From Sphingomonadales bacterium (lineage in GTDB: Bacteria; Pseudomonadota; Alphaproteobacteria; Sphingomonadales; Sphingomonadaceae), in contig JAFLDB010000005.1 in assembly GCA_017302615.1 (NCBI GenBank), forward strand, positions 62,001 to 126,000: a DNA stretch of 64,000 bases, written 5' to 3'. Shown here piece by piece: positions 16,319 to 26,300 of the stretch. The notes below the pieces were generated by a model. That model saw only the letters and a program-made list of their open reading frames with translations, had not been told where the DNA came from and made no database searches. Within the stretch, counting starts at the first letter, position 1. Each line of letters starts with the position of its first letter. A program made the translations under genes and the position numbers.

Positions 16319-16393
16319 GGGCGTATAGCTCAGTGGTAGAGCACTATGTTGACATCGTAGGGGTCGCAAGTTCAATCCTTGCTACGCCCACCA
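16319..16393 (+). tRNA. tRNA-Val(GAC)
   Basis: A complete cloverleaf is visible. The acceptor arm pairs GGGCGTA with TACGCCC (16383-16389), the D arm is GCTCAGTGGTAGAGC, and the anticodon stem CTATG/CGTAG carries the loop TTGACAT, giving anticodon GAC (valine). The T arm is GCAAGTTCAATCCTTGC. The 3' ACCA is encoded (16390-16393). An intrinsic terminator follows 11 bases downstream. Confidence 0.95.
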
Positions 16394-16403
16394 TTCGCTG
16401 AAA

Positions 16404-16429
16404 AGGCCCCGGTTTCCCGGGGCCTTTTT
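16404..16429 (+). terminator. Rho-independent terminator after tRNA-Val
   Basis: GGCCCCGG (16405-16412) pairs with CCGGGGCC (16417-16424), followed by five T residues. It ends the tRNA transcript. Confidence 0.9.
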
Positions 16430-16453
16430 CGTTTTCGGGCCTATGCTTGGGGC

Positions 16454-17221
16454 TTACTTGCCCTGCCAGTTGGGCTTGCGCTTTTCGGCAAAGGCGGCCG
16501 CGCCTTCGCGGGCGTCTTCGCTGGCGAAGACCGGCATGACGATCCCGGCCTGCTTCTGCCACATCTCGGCATCGCTCCAGGTATGCGACTGGCGAATCAC
16601 TGCCTTCGAAGCGATCAGCGCCAGCGGACCGTTGGCGGCAACTGCCTTGGCCAGTTCCAGCGCGCCTTCCAGCGCCGGACCATCGACGATGCGGTTGACG
16701 AAGCCCAGTTCATAGGCGCGCTTGGCATCGATGAAATCGCCGGTCAGGGCCAGTTCCATAGCAATCCGGGGCGGAATCTGGCGCGGCAGCTTGATCAGGC
16801 CGCCAGCCGCAGCGGCCAGGCCGCGCTTGGCTTCGGGAATGCCGAACTTGGCGCCGGAATTGCAGACGATCAGATCGCAGCTCATCGCCAGTTCCATCCC
16901 GCCGGCCAGGGCATAGCCGTCAATCGCGGCAATCACCGGCTTCGACGGGGTCCATTCGGTCAGGCCGCCAAAGCCGCGTCCTTCGATGCTGGGGCGTTCA
17001 CCGCGCAGGAACCCCTTGAGGTCCATGCCCGAGCAGAACGTGCCGCCAGCCCCGGTCAGAACGGCGCAGCGCAGGTCGCCTTCCGCTTCCAGGCGGTCCA
17101 TCGCCGCGGCAATCCCCTCGGCCTGGGCCTTGTTCATCGCGTTCTTGGCTTCGGGGCGGTTCATGGTGACGATCAGGACACCGTCCTGGACTTCGGTCAG
17201 CACTTCGGGGGCTTCGCTCAT
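16454..17221 (-). CDS. Enoyl-CoA hydratase/isomerase (crotonase) family protein
   Basis: Crotonases stabilise an acyl-CoA enolate; most hydrate trans-2-enoyl-CoA in beta-oxidation. The 255-residue protein has the oxyanion-hole segments GAGGTFCSGMDL and AIDGYALAGGMELAMSCDLI, then GAKFGIPEAKRGL, where Glu is in the position of a catalytic residue. The start was set at 17221 (MSEAPEV) because the codons upstream to 17257 look like leader sequence. It stands alone, divergent from icd. The exact reaction (hydratase, isomerase or other) is not determinable. Confidence 0.88.
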   Translation of the reverse strand: MSEAPEVLTEVQDGVLIVTMNRPEAKNAMNKAQAEGIAAAMDRLEAEGDLRCAVLTGAGGTFCSGMDLKGFLRGERPSIEGRGFGGLTEWTPSKPVIAAIDGYALAGGMELAMSCDLIVCNSGAKFGIPEAKRGLAAAAGGLIKLPRQIPPRIAMELALTGDFIDAKRAYELGFVNRIVDGPALEGALELAKAVAANGPLALIASKAVIRQSHTWSDAEMWQKQAGIVMPVFASEDAREGAAAFAEKRKPNWQGK

Positions 17222-17357
17222 TGGGTATGCTCCTCTCAACACGGTGTTTAACCGCACGATTAAGGCCCTGCGCGCGCGCCGTCCAGCCCTTACTTGCGCC
17301 CGCGCGCGGCTCTGCTAAGGGGAGCGCGTTTCAATTCCCCGTGGAGCCCAGAGCGCA

Positions 17358-18581
17358 ATGGCCAAGATCAAGGTGAAAAACCCCGTCGTCGAAATGGACG
17401 GCGATGAGATGACCCGCATCATCTGGCAGTGGATCCGCGAACGCCTGATCCTGCCCTATCTCGACATCGACCTGAAATACTACGATCTTTCGGTCGAGAA
17501 GCGTGACGAGACCAACGACAAGATCACGGTCGACGCCGCCAATGCCACCAAGGAATTCGGCGTTGCCGTGAAGTGCGCGACGATCACTCCGGACGAAGCC
17601 CGCGTGGAAGAGTTTGGTCTCAAGAAGATGTGGAAGTCGCCCAACGGCACGATCCGCAACATCCTGGGCGGCGTGGTGTTCCGCGAACCGATCGTGATGC
17701 AGAACGTGCCCCGGCTGATCCCGGGCTGGACCGATCCGATCGTGGTCGGCCGTCACGCTTTTGGCGACCAGTACCGCGCGACCGACACCCTGATCCCCGG
17801 CCCCGGCACGCTGCGCCTGGTGTTCGACGGCGACGATGGCCAGACCATCGATCTCGAAGTGTTCAAGTTCCCCAGCTCGGGCGTCGCCATGGCGATGTAC
17901 AACCTGGACGATTCGATCCGCGATTTCGCCCGCGCCAGCTTCAATTATGGCCTGGGTCTGGGCTGGCCGGTGTATCTCAGCACCAAGAACACCATCCTCA
18001 AGGCCTATGACGGCCGCTTCAAGGACCTGTTCCAGGAAGTGTTCGACACCGAAGGCTTCAAGGAAAAGTTCGCCGCTGCCGGCATCGTCTACGAACACCG
18101 CCTGATCGACGACATGGTCGCTTCGGCGCTCAAGTGGTCGGGCAAGTTCGTCTGGGCCTGCAAGAACTATGACGGCGACGTGCAGTCGGACCAGGTTGCC
18201 CAGGGCTTCGGTTCGCTGGGCCTGATGACCTCGGTGCTGATGACCCCCGACGGCAAGACCGTTGAGGCCGAAGCTGCCCACGGCACTGTCACCCGTCACT
18301 ACCGCCAGCACCAGCAGGGCAAGGCGACCAGCACCAACCCGATCGCCAGCATTTTCGCCTGGACCCGCGGCCTGATCTACCGCGGCAAGTTCGACAATAC
18401 GCCCGATGTGGTGCGCTTTGCCGAAACGTTGGAAAAGGTCTGCATCGACACCGTCGAAAGCGGCAAGATGACCAAGGACCTCGCGATCCTGATCGGTCCG
18501 GACCAGCCGTGGCTGACCACCGAAGGCTTCTTCGAGGCGATCGTGCAGAACCTCGAAACCGAAATGGCCAACTGGAAGTAA
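17358..18581 (+). CDS. icd: NADP-dependent isocitrate dehydrogenase
   Basis: This TCA-cycle enzyme oxidatively decarboxylates isocitrate to 2-oxoglutarate and produces NADPH. The 407-residue length and the N-terminus [17 protein letters not shown] identify the homodimeric, eukaryotic-type IDH usual in alphaproteobacteria. Substrate-binding [19 protein letters not shown], the catalytic RLIDDMVA region and [17 protein letters not shown] are all present. It stands alone with its own terminator downstream. Confidence 0.97.
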   Translation: MAKIKVKNPVVEMDGDEMTRIIWQWIRERLILPYLDIDLKYYDLSVEKRDETNDKITVDAANATKEFGVAVKCATITPDEARVEEFGLKKMWKSPNGTIRNILGGVVFREPIVMQNVPRLIPGWTDPIVVGRHAFGDQYRATDTLIPGPGTLRLVFDGDDGQTIDLEVFKFPSSGVAMAMYNLDDSIRDFARASFNYGLGLGWPVYLSTKNTILKAYDGRFKDLFQEVFDTEGFKEKFAAAGIVYEHRLIDDMVASALKWSGKFVWACKNYDGDVQSDQVAQGFGSLGLMTSVLMTPDGKTVEAEAAHGTVTRHYRQHQQGKATSTNPIASIFAWTRGLIYRGKFDNTPDVVRFAETLEKVCIDTVESGKMTKDLAILIGPDQPWLTTEGFFEAIVQNLETEMANWK

Positions 18582-18607
18582 GCCTGGCCCAAGCGGCAAG
18601 GGAATAT

Positions 18608-18642
18608 GGCGGCGCGGGGCAACTCGCGCAGCCTTTTCTTTT
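18608..18642 (+). terminator. Rho-independent terminator after icd
   Basis: GGC-G-GCGCG (18608-18616) pairs with CGCGC-A-GCC (18625-18633) and is followed by TTTTCTTTTT. This is a good intrinsic terminator on the + strand, 27 bases after the icd stop. Confidence 0.85.
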
Positions 18643-18689
18643 TGCCCACGCCCCGTGACATTCCGCCCGCGCCCGCTAACTAGGGGGTC

Positions 18690-20471
18690 ATGGCCGGTCC
18701 GACCGAATTCATCCCGACATCCTCGCTTGGCGATGCCCTGGTAATCCTGGGGGCAGCGGGTATCGTCATCCCGCTGTTCGCCCGCTTCCGCATCACTCCG
18801 GTGATCGGGTTCATTCTGGTCGGCATGCTGGTCGGCCCGTTCGGCCTTGGTGGCCTCGCCGGTGATCATGGCTGGTTGTCCTATGTGACCATCAGCGATC
18901 CCGGGAGATTGGCCCCATTTGCCGAATTCGGGATCATCCTGCTGCTGTTCTCGATCGGGCTTGAGCTATCGTTCCAGCGCCTGTGGCAAATGCGGCGCAC
19001 GATCTTCCGGATCGGACCAATGGAACTGTTCGGCAGCGGCGCGCTGATTGCCATCGTCCTGGTCGCGCTGGGCAATTCGGTGCCGACTGCCCTGGCGCTG
19101 GGGCTTGCGCTCGCCCTTTCCTCCACCGCCTTGGTACTCAAGATCGCGGATACCCGCACCCCGGTCGGCCGGGCAGCGCTAGGTACGCTTCTGTTCGAGG
19201 ATATTGCGATTGTCCCGATCGTCTTTCTGCTCGGCGCGATGGGGCGTGGCGGCGCGGAACAAGGCTTTGGCGAATTCGTCTCAACCCTTGCCATGGGCAG
19301 CCTGGCAATCATTGCCCTGCTCGGGATCGGAAGGTTTGCCCTGCCCCGGTTGTTTGCCCAGGCCGCGCGCACCAAGAGCCCGGAACTGTTTCTGTCCGCC
19401 AGCCTGCTGGTGGTGATCATTGCCGCCCTGGTGACCGGTGCGGTCGGCCTGTCGCCGATCGTTGGGGCCTTGGTGGCCGGCCTGCTGATTGCCGAAACGG
19501 AGTACCACGGCGAAGTCGAAGCCATGATCGAGCCCTTCAAGGGCCTCGCGCTCGGGGTATTCCTGCTGACCGTGGGCATGAGCCTCGATCTCGCCGTGAT
19601 CTGGGACCGGCTGGGTGAGATCCTGCTCGCGACCGGCCTGATCCTTGCTGCCAAGGCCCTCGTCACCGGCCTGCTCCTGCGCGTGCACGGTTACAGGACG
19701 GGCGCGGCGACCGAAGCAGGAATCCTCCTGTCAAGTCCGTCGGAAACAACCCTGATCGTTCTCGCCAGCGCGGTCGCAGTAGGCCTGATCCGTCCCGATG
19801 CCGCGCAGTTCTGGCAGATCGTCACGGCTCTGGGGCTGACCATCACGCCACTGCTGGCCATTCTGGGCCGCTGGCTGGGACGACGCGTCGATCATGCCGC
19901 AGCAACGCTCGATGTGGTGGACGATGATGGCGGGCAACGCACCCTGATCATTGGCGGCGGCCGGGTCGGCAAACTGGTCGCCGACATGCTCAACACCCAC
20001 CAGAAGCCTTACCTGATCATCGACGCCGATGCCGATCAGGTCCGCGAGAACCGCGCCCAGGGCCTGAAAACCGCCTTTGGCGACGCCGCCCGCAATGATG
20101 CCCTAGCCCGGTTCGGCGTGGCTCAAGCCAATGCGGTGATCCTGACGATGGACGAGCCGGTGGCAGTGCAGAACATGGTCCGGCAACTGCGCAAATCCTA
20201 TCCCGACCTGCCGGTGATCGCCCGTGCCCGCGATGCCAGCCACGCCGCCGCGCTCTATCGCGCGGGGGCCAGCCATGCCGTGCCGGAAACGCTCGAAGCC
20301 TCGCTTCAGCTTTCCGAAGCCGTGCTGGTCGATCTCGGCGTGCCGATGGGCCCGGTCATCGCCAGCATCCATGAAAAGCGCGACGAACTGCGCGCACAGA
20401 TCATGGAAGAAGGCGACCTCGAGGAAAAGCCGCGCCTGAAAAGCGCGACCCTTCGAGAACGACTGACTTAG
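18690..20471 (+). CDS. CPA2-family monovalent cation:proton antiporter with RCK domain (KefB-like)
   Basis: The first about 400 residues form a 12- to 13-helix Na+/H+ exchanger domain ([56 protein letters not shown]). The C-terminal part is an RCK/TrkA-N nucleotide-binding domain with [16 protein letters not shown]. KefB/KefC relatives exchange K+ for H+, often gated by glutathione adducts or NAD(H). A GCS2-type glutamate-cysteine ligase elsewhere in the window would be consistent with glutathione, but this is only circumstantial. The 3' end overlaps alaS on the opposite strand by 4 bases. Confidence 0.88.
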   Translation: MAGPTEFIPTSSLGDALVILGAAGIVIPLFARFRITPVIGFILVGMLVGPFGLGGLAGDHGWLSYVTISDPGRLAPFAEFGIILLLFSIGLELSFQRLWQMRRTIFRIGPMELFGSGALIAIVLVALGNSVPTALALGLALALSSTALVLKIADTRTPVGRAALGTLLFEDIAIVPIVFLLGAMGRGGAEQGFGEFVSTLAMGSLAIIALLGIGRFALPRLFAQAARTKSPELFLSASLLVVIIAALVTGAVGLSPIVGALVAGLLIAETEYHGEVEAMIEPFKGLALGVFLLTVGMSLDLAVIWDRLGEILLATGLILAAKALVTGLLLRVHGYRTGAATEAGILLSSPSETTLIVLASAVAVGLIRPDAAQFWQIVTALGLTITPLLAILGRWLGRRVDHAAATLDVVDDDGGQRTLIIGGGRVGKLVADMLNTHQKPYLIIDADADQVRENRAQGLKTAFGDAARNDALARFGVAQANAVILTMDEPVAVQNMVRQLRKSYPDLPVIARARDASHAAALYRAGASHAVPETLEASLQLSEAVLVDLGVPMGPVIASIHEKRDELRAQIMEEGDLEEKPRLKSATLRERLT

Positions 20472-23113
20472 GCGGACAGCACCGCTTTCACAGCCGTCAG
20501 AGCTTCGGCCGCCTTGCTGCCATCCGGGCCGCCGCCCTGGGCCATGTCGGGCCGGCCACCGCCGCCCCTGCCGCCCAGCGCTTCAACCCCGGCACGGACC
20601 AGCTCGACCGCACTGACCCGTCCGGTCAGATCGTCGGTAACGGCTGCCGCGATCGCTGCCTTGCCTTCGTTGACCGCCACGACCACGGCGACGCCCGAAC
20701 CGAGCCGCGTCTTGGCCTGATCGAGCAGGCCGCGCAGTTCCTTGGGATCGAGCCCGTCGAGGACCTGACCAGAGAACTTTACTCCCCCAACCTCTTCGTC
20801 CGCTGCTTCGGTCTTGGCCCCGCCGCCACCGAGCGCCAGTGCCTTCTTGGCCTCGGCCAGTTCGCGGTCGAGCTTGCGGCGCTCATCAAGCAGTGCGGTG
20901 ACACGGGCTTCGACATCGTCGGGAGTGGTGCGCAGAACGGCAGCAGCACCCTTCAGCGCGTCCTCGCGGGCCGCGAGATAGCGGAAGGCGCCCTCGCCAG
21001 TCATCGCCTCGATCCGGCGCACGCCCGAGCTGACCGCGCTTTCGCTGACGATGCGGAACAGGCCGATATCCCCGGTGGCGCGCACATGGGTGCCGCCGCA
21101 CAGTTCGACCGAATAGGTCTTGTCGGTGGTGCGGCCCATCGAAAGCACACGGACCTCGTCGCCATACTTTTCGCCGAACAAGGCCATGGCCCCGGCGGCA
21201 ATGGCGTCGTCCGGGCTCATCAGGCGGGTGACGACCGGTTCGTTGGCGCGGATTTCGGCGTTCACTTCCGCCTCGATCGCGGCGATGTCCTCGGCCGTCA
21301 GCGCGGTCGGGTGCGAAAAGTCGAACCGCAGGCGGTCCGCGGCAACCAGCGAGCCCTTCTGAGTCACGTGAGCGCCCAGACGGTTGCGCAGGGCCGCGTG
21401 GACCAGGTGCGTGGCCGAATGGTTGGCGCGGATCGCATCGCGGCGGGCGACATCGATGTCGAGCCGCACGACATCACCCACCTTGACCGAACCCGACTGA
21501 ACCGTGCCGTTGTGGGCGTGAAGCCGGCCCAGCGGCTTGGCGGTATCGGCCACCGCGATGGTCAGGCCCTCGGCTCCCGCGATCGTGCCGCTGTCACCGG
21601 TCTGACCACCGCTTTCGCCATAGAACGGGGTCTGATTGACGATCACCGTCACCGCATCACCCGCGCTGGCGCTGTCCACTTCCTTGCCGTCCTTGACCAG
21701 GGCGACGACCTGCGCCTCGCCCGTGGTAGCGGTATAGCCGGTGAACTCGGTCGCGCCGACGCGTTCGGCGATATCGAACCACACTTCGGCGTCCGCTGCC
21801 TGCCCGCTGCCCTTCCAGGCGGCGCGGGCGGCGGCCTTCTGCTGGGCCATGGCGGCATCGAACCCGGCCCGGTCCACCCCGATCCCGCGGGCGCGCAGCG
21901 CGTCCTCGGTCAGGTCATAGGGGAAGCCATAGGTGTCATAGAGCCGGAAAGCGGTCTCGCCCGGCAGTTCACCGCCATCGCCAAGACCCGCAGTGGCTTC
22001 GTCAAGCAGCTTGAGTCCGTTGGCGAGCGTGCGGCGGAACTGTACTTCCTCGCGCTGCAGGGTTTCCTCGATCAGCGGCTGGGCGCGACCAAGTTCGGGA
22101 TAGGCAGCGCCCATTTCCTGCACCAGCGCGGACACCAGGCGGTGCATCAGCGGCTCCTTCGCGCCCAGCAGGTGGGCGTGGCGCATGGCGCGGCGCATGA
22201 TCCGGCGCAGCACATAGCCGCGGCCTTCGTTGCTGGGCAGCACGCCATCGGCCAGCAGGAAGCTGGTCGAGCGCAAGTGATCGGCGATCACGCGGTGGCT
22301 GGCCTTGCTTTCGCCTTCGGCCTTGACGCCAGTCAGCCCTTCTGAGGCTGCGATCAGCGCCTTGAACGTGTCGGTATCGTAATTGTCCGTCACGCCCTGC
22401 ATGACCGCGGCAATCCGTTCCAGCCCCATGCCGGTGTCGATGCTCGGCTTGGGCAGTTCGCCGACGATCTCGTCCGCAGCCTGTTCGAACTGCATGAAGA
22501 CCAGGTTCCAGACCTCGACGAAACGGTCGCCGTCCTCGTCCGGGCTGCCCGGAGGGCCGCCGAAGATATGATCGCCGTGATCATAGAAAATTTCGCTGCA
22601 AGGGCCGCACGGACCGTCCGAGCCCATCGCCCAGAAGTTGTCCTTGGTCGGGATACGGATGATCCGCTCTTCCGGCAGGCCGGCAATCTTCTTCCACAGG
22701 CCGAAGGCTTCATCGTCGGTGTGATAGACGGTTGCGGTCAAGCGGTCAGGATTAAGGCCCCATTCCTTGGTCAGCAGGGTCCAGGCGTGAATGATCGCCT
22801 GTTCCTTGAAATAATCCCCGAAGCTGAAATTGCCGAGCATTTCAAAGAAGGTGTGGTGCCGCGCGGTGTAGCCGACATTGTCGAGATCGTTGTGCTTGCC
22901 CCCGGCGCGGACGCACTTCTGGCTGGACGTCGCACGCGGCACGGCGCGGGTTTCCAGACCGGTGAAGACGTTCTTGAATGGCACCATCCCTGCGTTGGTG
23001 AACATCAGGGTCGGGTCATTGTACGGAACCAGAGGAGCGGATTGCACCACTTCGTGCCCGTTGCGGCCGAAGTATTCCAGAAACGAGCGGCGGATTTCGT
23101 TGGTCGAAGTCAT
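20468..23113 (-). CDS. alaS: Alanyl-tRNA synthetase
   Basis: It charges tRNA-Ala and edits mischarged Ser/Gly. The 881-residue protein shows the class II core ([48 protein letters not shown]), the editing domain with [13 protein letters not shown] and the CGGTHV zinc/editing motif, and a C-terminal Ala domain ending in [12 protein letters not shown]. The start at 23113 ([12 protein letters not shown]) fits the family; an ATG 36 bases upstream is less likely. The methyltransferase gene ends about 50 bases upstream on the same strand, so cotranscription is possible. Confidence 0.97.
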   Translation of the reverse strand: MTSTNEIRRSFLEYFGRNGHEVVQSAPLVPYNDPTLMFTNAGMVPFKNVFTGLETRAVPRATSSQKCVRAGGKHNDLDNVGYTARHHTFFEMLGNFSFGDYFKEQAIIHAWTLLTKEWGLNPDRLTATVYHTDDEAFGLWKKIAGLPEERIIRIPTKDNFWAMGSDGPCGPCSEIFYDHGDHIFGGPPGSPDEDGDRFVEVWNLVFMQFEQAADEIVGELPKPSIDTGMGLERIAAVMQGVTDNYDTDTFKALIAASEGLTGVKAEGESKASHRVIADHLRSTSFLLADGVLPSNEGRGYVLRRIMRRAMRHAHLLGAKEPLMHRLVSALVQEMGAAYPELGRAQPLIEETLQREEVQFRRTLANGLKLLDEATAGLGDGGELPGETAFRLYDTYGFPYDLTEDALRARGIGVDRAGFDAAMAQQKAAARAAWKGSGQAADAEVWFDIAERVGATEFTGYTATTGEAQVVALVKDGKEVDSASAGDAVTVIVNQTPFYGESGGQTGDSGTIAGAEGLTIAVADTAKPLGRLHAHNGTVQSGSVKVGDVVRLDIDVARRDAIRANHSATHLVHAALRNRLGAHVTQKGSLVAADRLRFDFSHPTALTAEDIAAIEAEVNAEIRANEPVVTRLMSPDDAIAAGAMALFGEKYGDEVRVLSMGRTTDKTYSVELCGGTHVRATGDIGLFRIVSESAVSSGVRRIEAMTGEGAFRYLAAREDALKGAAAVLRTTPDDVEARVTALLDERRKLDRELAEAKKALALGGGGAKTEAADEEVGGVKFSGQVLDGLDPKELRGLLDQAKTRLGSGVAVVVAVNEGKAAIAAAVTDDLTGRVSAVELVRAGVEALGGRGGGGRPDMAQGGGPDGSKAAEALTAVKAVLSA

Positions 23114-23166
23114 GCTGCCGCCGATAAGCCACGCTTCGGCGGGCGGCAAGCCGGGAAACGGCGATT

Positions 23167-23982
23167 TCAGTGTGCGGCAGTGACGATCCAGGCCGCGGCG
23201 GGCAGGGCCACCAGATCGCCGCTGCGGTGCTGACCAAGCCAGTCCCGCATCCAGCCCAATGCCTGATCCCGTCGACCGGCATCCAGCGAGCGCAGGACGG
23301 GTGCAGCAGGGCCAATCCGGGTGAACAGGTTCAGGGCGTCATCGACCGGATCCTCTCCCATCCCGGCGACATAGGCAAAGTCTACTTCGGTATGGGTCAC
23401 ATCGCGCCAACCGGCATCGGTCAGGATGGCCGTCACGTGATCCTGTTCTGCAAAGGCGAATGGGCCCGGCGCATAGGGATCGGCCGCCGGAGGCAGTTCC
23501 AGCAAGCTGGCGAGCTGCGTTGCCCACGGATTGAGCCTTGGGCTGCGGAAGCAGGAGAAGACCAGCTCGGCACCGGGCGCAGAGATCGCGCGCAGATGGG
23601 CAAAGGCGCCGCGCGGTGCATCGAAGAACATGACGCCGTGACGCGAGATCAGTCGGTCGGGTCGAAAGCCGGTCGGGCTCCAGGATCCGGCATCGGCCAG
23701 TTCGAAACTGACATTGGCAAGCGCCCCGCCCCGCTGGCGGGCCGCCTCGACCAGATCGGCCGAAACATCGACGCCGACCACCGAAGCGGCCGGATTGCCG
23801 CGCGCCACGGCCAGCGAGAGTTCCCCCGCACCGCAACCGATGTCGAGCACGCTTTGCCCTTCGCAGCCGCCGATCCGGGCCAGCAGACGCTCGGTCAGGC
23901 CGGCAAAGCTGCGGTCGGTCAGGCGATAATTCTCCGCCCAGGTCCGGCCCACCTGGGCCTGCCAGTCTGATCCTGTCGTCAT
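23167..23982 (-). CDS. Class I SAM-dependent methyltransferase
   Basis: The 271-residue protein contains the Rossmann SAM-binding motifs [30 protein letters not shown] and LADAGSW, then [11 protein letters not shown]. These are typical of the UbiE/Coq5-like or general Methyltransf_11/25 families. The acceptor is unknown. It lies downstream of recA across three hairpins and upstream of alaS, all on the minus strand. No membrane segment or targeting signal is seen. Confidence 0.82.
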   Translation of the reverse strand: MTTGSDWQAQVGRTWAENYRLTDRSFAGLTERLLARIGGCEGQSVLDIGCGAGELSLAVARGNPAASVVGVDVSADLVEAARQRGGALANVSFELADAGSWSPTGFRPDRLISRHGVMFFDAPRGAFAHLRAISAPGAELVFSCFRSPRLNPWATQLASLLELPPAADPYAPGPFAFAEQDHVTAILTDAGWRDVTHTEVDFAYVAGMGEDPVDDALNLFTRIGPAAPVLRSLDAGRRDQALGWMRDWLGQHRSGDLVALPAAAWIVTAAH

Positions 23983-24070
23983 TGTCAGAGATTAGGCGCG
24001 GCCAGGACCGGGAGCAAGCTGGCATTTCCCGCAGCTTAACCCCGCTTCCACCATATGCCCCAGGGCCGAA

Positions 24071-24118
24071 ACAGGAACCGGCGCGACTACCTTGGGCAAG
24101 GTAGCCGCGCCGGCCTGT
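24071..24118. terminator. Long hairpin downstream of recA, probable terminator
   Basis: CCGGCGCG-A-CTACCTT (24078-24093) pairs with AAGGTAG-C-CGCGCCGG (24098-24113) around a GGGC loop, and outer ACAGG/CCTGT (24071-24075 with 24114-24118) extends the stem. A second hairpin, CGTCCCG (24128-24134) with CGGGACG (24150-24156), lies between it and recA. Only a short T stretch follows on the minus strand. Confidence 0.6.
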
Positions 24119-24217
24119 GTTGGGGAACGTCCCGTGGGATACGGGGAACCGGGACGCTCTCCTTCCAGTCCCGGAACCGGTGGCGGGCGGCCAGCCGGTC
24201 CGGAAGCTCTTCGAAGA

Positions 24218-25285
24218 TCAGATGTCGTCCTCCGCGTCAGGACCGGCCATCATCTCTCCGGACAGACCTTCGGTTTGGCCGCGGATCGCAGCCTCCAGCC
24301 GGTCGCAAACTTCGGGATTTTCTTTCAAGTACGTCTTGGCGTTCTCACGCCCCTGACCGATCCGGATGCTGTCGTAAGAGAACCAGGCACCGCTCTTCTC
24401 GACCAGTCCGGCCTTGACACCCAGGTCCAGGATCTCGCCGATCTTGGAAATGCCTTCACCATACATGATGTCGAATTCGACCTGCTTGAACGGCGGGGCG
24501 ACCTTGTTCTTGACCACCTTCACGCGCGTGGCGTTGCCGACGATCTCGTCGCGGTCCTTGATCTGCCCGGTGCGGCGGATGTCGAGCCGGACCGAGGCAT
24601 AGAACTTGAGCGCGTTGCCACCGGTGGTGGTTTCCGGATTGCCGTACATCACCCCGATCTTCATGCGCAGCTGATTGATGAAGATCACCATGCAGCGCGA
24701 GCGGCTGATCGAGCCGGTCAGCTTGCGCAGCGACTGGCTCATCAAACGGGCCTGCAGGCCGACATGGCTGTCGCCCATCTCGCCCTCGATCTCGGCCCGG
24801 GGGACCAGCGCGGCAACCGAATCGACCACCAGCACGTCAATCGCGTTGGAACGCACCAGCGTGTCGACAATCTCCAGCGCCTGTTCGCCGGTGTCCGGCT
24901 GGGAGACGATCAGTTCGTTGATGTCCACACCCAGTTTCTTGGCATAGACCGGATCGAGCGCGTGTTCGGCGTCGACGAAAGCAGCGGTGCCGCCGTTCTT
25001 CTGCGCTTCGGCAATCACGTGCAGCGCCAGCGTGGTCTTGCCCGAGCTTTCCGGCCCATAGACCTCGATCACCCGGCCGCGCGGCAGACCGCCGATGCCC
25101 AGCGCGATGTCGAGCCCGAGCGAACCGGTGGAAATGGCTTCCACCTCCATCGCTTCCTTCGAGCCCAGCTTCATAGCCGAGCCCTTGCCAAACGCGCGAT
25201 CGATCTGCGCCAGCGCCGCTTCCAGCGCCTTTTGACGGTCCATAGAATCCTTGCCTTCCTGAATCAGCTTGAGTTGAGCAGCCAT
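24218..25285 (-). CDS. recA: Recombinase A
   Basis: RecA forms ATP-dependent filaments on single-stranded DNA for homologous recombination and triggers LexA self-cleavage. The 355-residue protein has the Walker [20 protein letters not shown], Walker [12 protein letters not shown], loop L1 [19 protein letters not shown], loop L2 [20 protein letters not shown] and an acidic C-terminus (GPDAEDDI). The start is ATG 25285; an internal ATG after 14 residues ([10 protein letters not shown]) is also possible. Expression is probably LexA-controlled through the box at 25359-25373. Confidence 0.98.
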   Translation of the reverse strand: MAAQLKLIQEGKDSMDRQKALEAALAQIDRAFGKGSAMKLGSKEAMEVEAISTGSLGLDIALGIGGLPRGRVIEVYGPESSGKTTLALHVIAEAQKNGGTAAFVDAEHALDPVYAKKLGVDINELIVSQPDTGEQALEIVDTLVRSNAIDVLVVDSVAALVPRAEIEGEMGDSHVGLQARLMSQSLRKLTGSISRSRCMVIFINQLRMKIGVMYGNPETTTGGNALKFYASVRLDIRRTGQIKDRDEIVGNATRVKVVKNKVAPPFKQVEFDIMYGEGISKIGEILDLGVKAGLVEKSGAWFSYDSIRIGQGRENAKTYLKENPEVCDRLEAAIRGQTEGLSGEMMAGPDAEDDI

Positions 25286-25358
25286 TGACGTTCCCCTTGC
25301 GTAACCAGCCGACCCATAAGGTCAACGTGCGACTCGATGTATCGCATTTGTTCTTATG

Positions 25359-25373
25359 GAACAAGTAGGGAAC
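25359..25373 (-). promoter_or_regulatory. LexA (SOS) box upstream of recA
   Basis: On the minus strand this reads GTTC-N7-GTTC, the known alphaproteobacterial LexA operator. It overlaps a possible -35 hexamer (TTGTTC) with a -10-like TACATC 17 bases further on, so bound LexA would block RNA polymerase. Extra GTTC half-sites lie at 25350-25353 (+ strand) and just upstream of the box. Confidence 0.85.
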
Positions 25374-25484
25374 GAGAACATTTTTGGAACACGGGGAGAA
25401 CCCCGGGAATCGGCCGGTTCCTCTTGCCCTCACCCGGCAATTGCGGCAACTTTCCGGTCATAATGGAACCTTGAGGGGGTGCCG

Positions 25485-26258
25485 ATGACCGAAGCGCAGC
25501 AAGCACCGATTTCCCCGGTGAACGTGGCGGCGGATCTGACCATGGCCGATCTGCGCCATGCGCTGGCGGAAGGCTGGCGCGATTTTCTGACCCATCCGCT
25601 TTATGGCCTGTTCTTCGGCGCGATCTATGTCGCCGGCGGACTGGCTCTGGCCTGGGCCCTGACGTCGCGCGGCGCGAGCGGCTGGCTGTTTACCGCCGCC
25701 GCCGGTTTCCCGTTGGTTGCGCCGTTCACCGCGGTTGGCCTCTACGAGGTAAGCCGGCGGCGCGAGGCAGGCCTGCCGCTGTCGTGGGGCACTGTGCTTG
25801 GCGCGCTGCGCGGACGCGGGGACGACCAGCTGCTGATGATGGGCGGCTTCATTTTCGTCGGCTTTACCTTCTGGATGATTCTGGCCCACGGCATCTTCGC
25901 GATATTCATGGCCGAAAGCGGGGTCGGATCGGAATCGCTGGAAGTTTTCAGGACCACGGCAGGTATCGCCATGCTGGTGGTGGGCACTGCAGTGGGCGCG
26001 GTCATTGCCTATGTGTTCTACGCGGTAACAGTGATCAGCCTGCCGATGCTGGTCGATCGCGATGTCGATTTCCTGACCGCGATCATCAAGAGCCTGCGCA
26101 CGGTCCAGGCCAATGGGGCGGTGATGCTGGGCTGGGCCGTGGTGATTGCCGCTGCCCTGTTTGCCGCAATGATCCCGGCCTTCGCCGGGCTGCTGGTGAT
26201 CCTGCCGGTTCTGGGCCATGCCACATGGCACCTCTACCGCCGGGTGGTGAGCGGCTGA
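25485..26258 (+). CDS. DUF2189 family integral membrane protein
   Basis: The 257-residue inner-membrane protein has about six hydrophobic segments. The pattern of an N-terminal DLRHALAEGWRDFLTHPLYG followed by paired helices and VISLPMLVDRDVDFLTAI matches DUF2189, whose function is unknown. The start was set at ATG 25485 because a GAGGGGG ribosome binding site lies 5 bases upstream; GTG 25479 is an alternative. It is divergent from recA and is followed 42 bases later by the FAD monooxygenase gene. Confidence 0.8.
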   Translation: MTEAQQAPISPVNVAADLTMADLRHALAEGWRDFLTHPLYGLFFGAIYVAGGLALAWALTSRGASGWLFTAAAGFPLVAPFTAVGLYEVSRRREAGLPLSWGTVLGALRGRGDDQLLMMGGFIFVGFTFWMILAHGIFAIFMAESGVGSESLEVFRTTAGIAMLVVGTAVGAVIAYVFYAVTVISLPMLVDRDVDFLTAIIKSLRTVQANGAVMLGWAVVIAAALFAAMIPAFAGLLVILPVLGHATWHLYRRVVSG

Positions 26259-26300
26259 CCAATCGGCACCGCAGCCCTGATCCGCAGAGCACCTGGCGCA

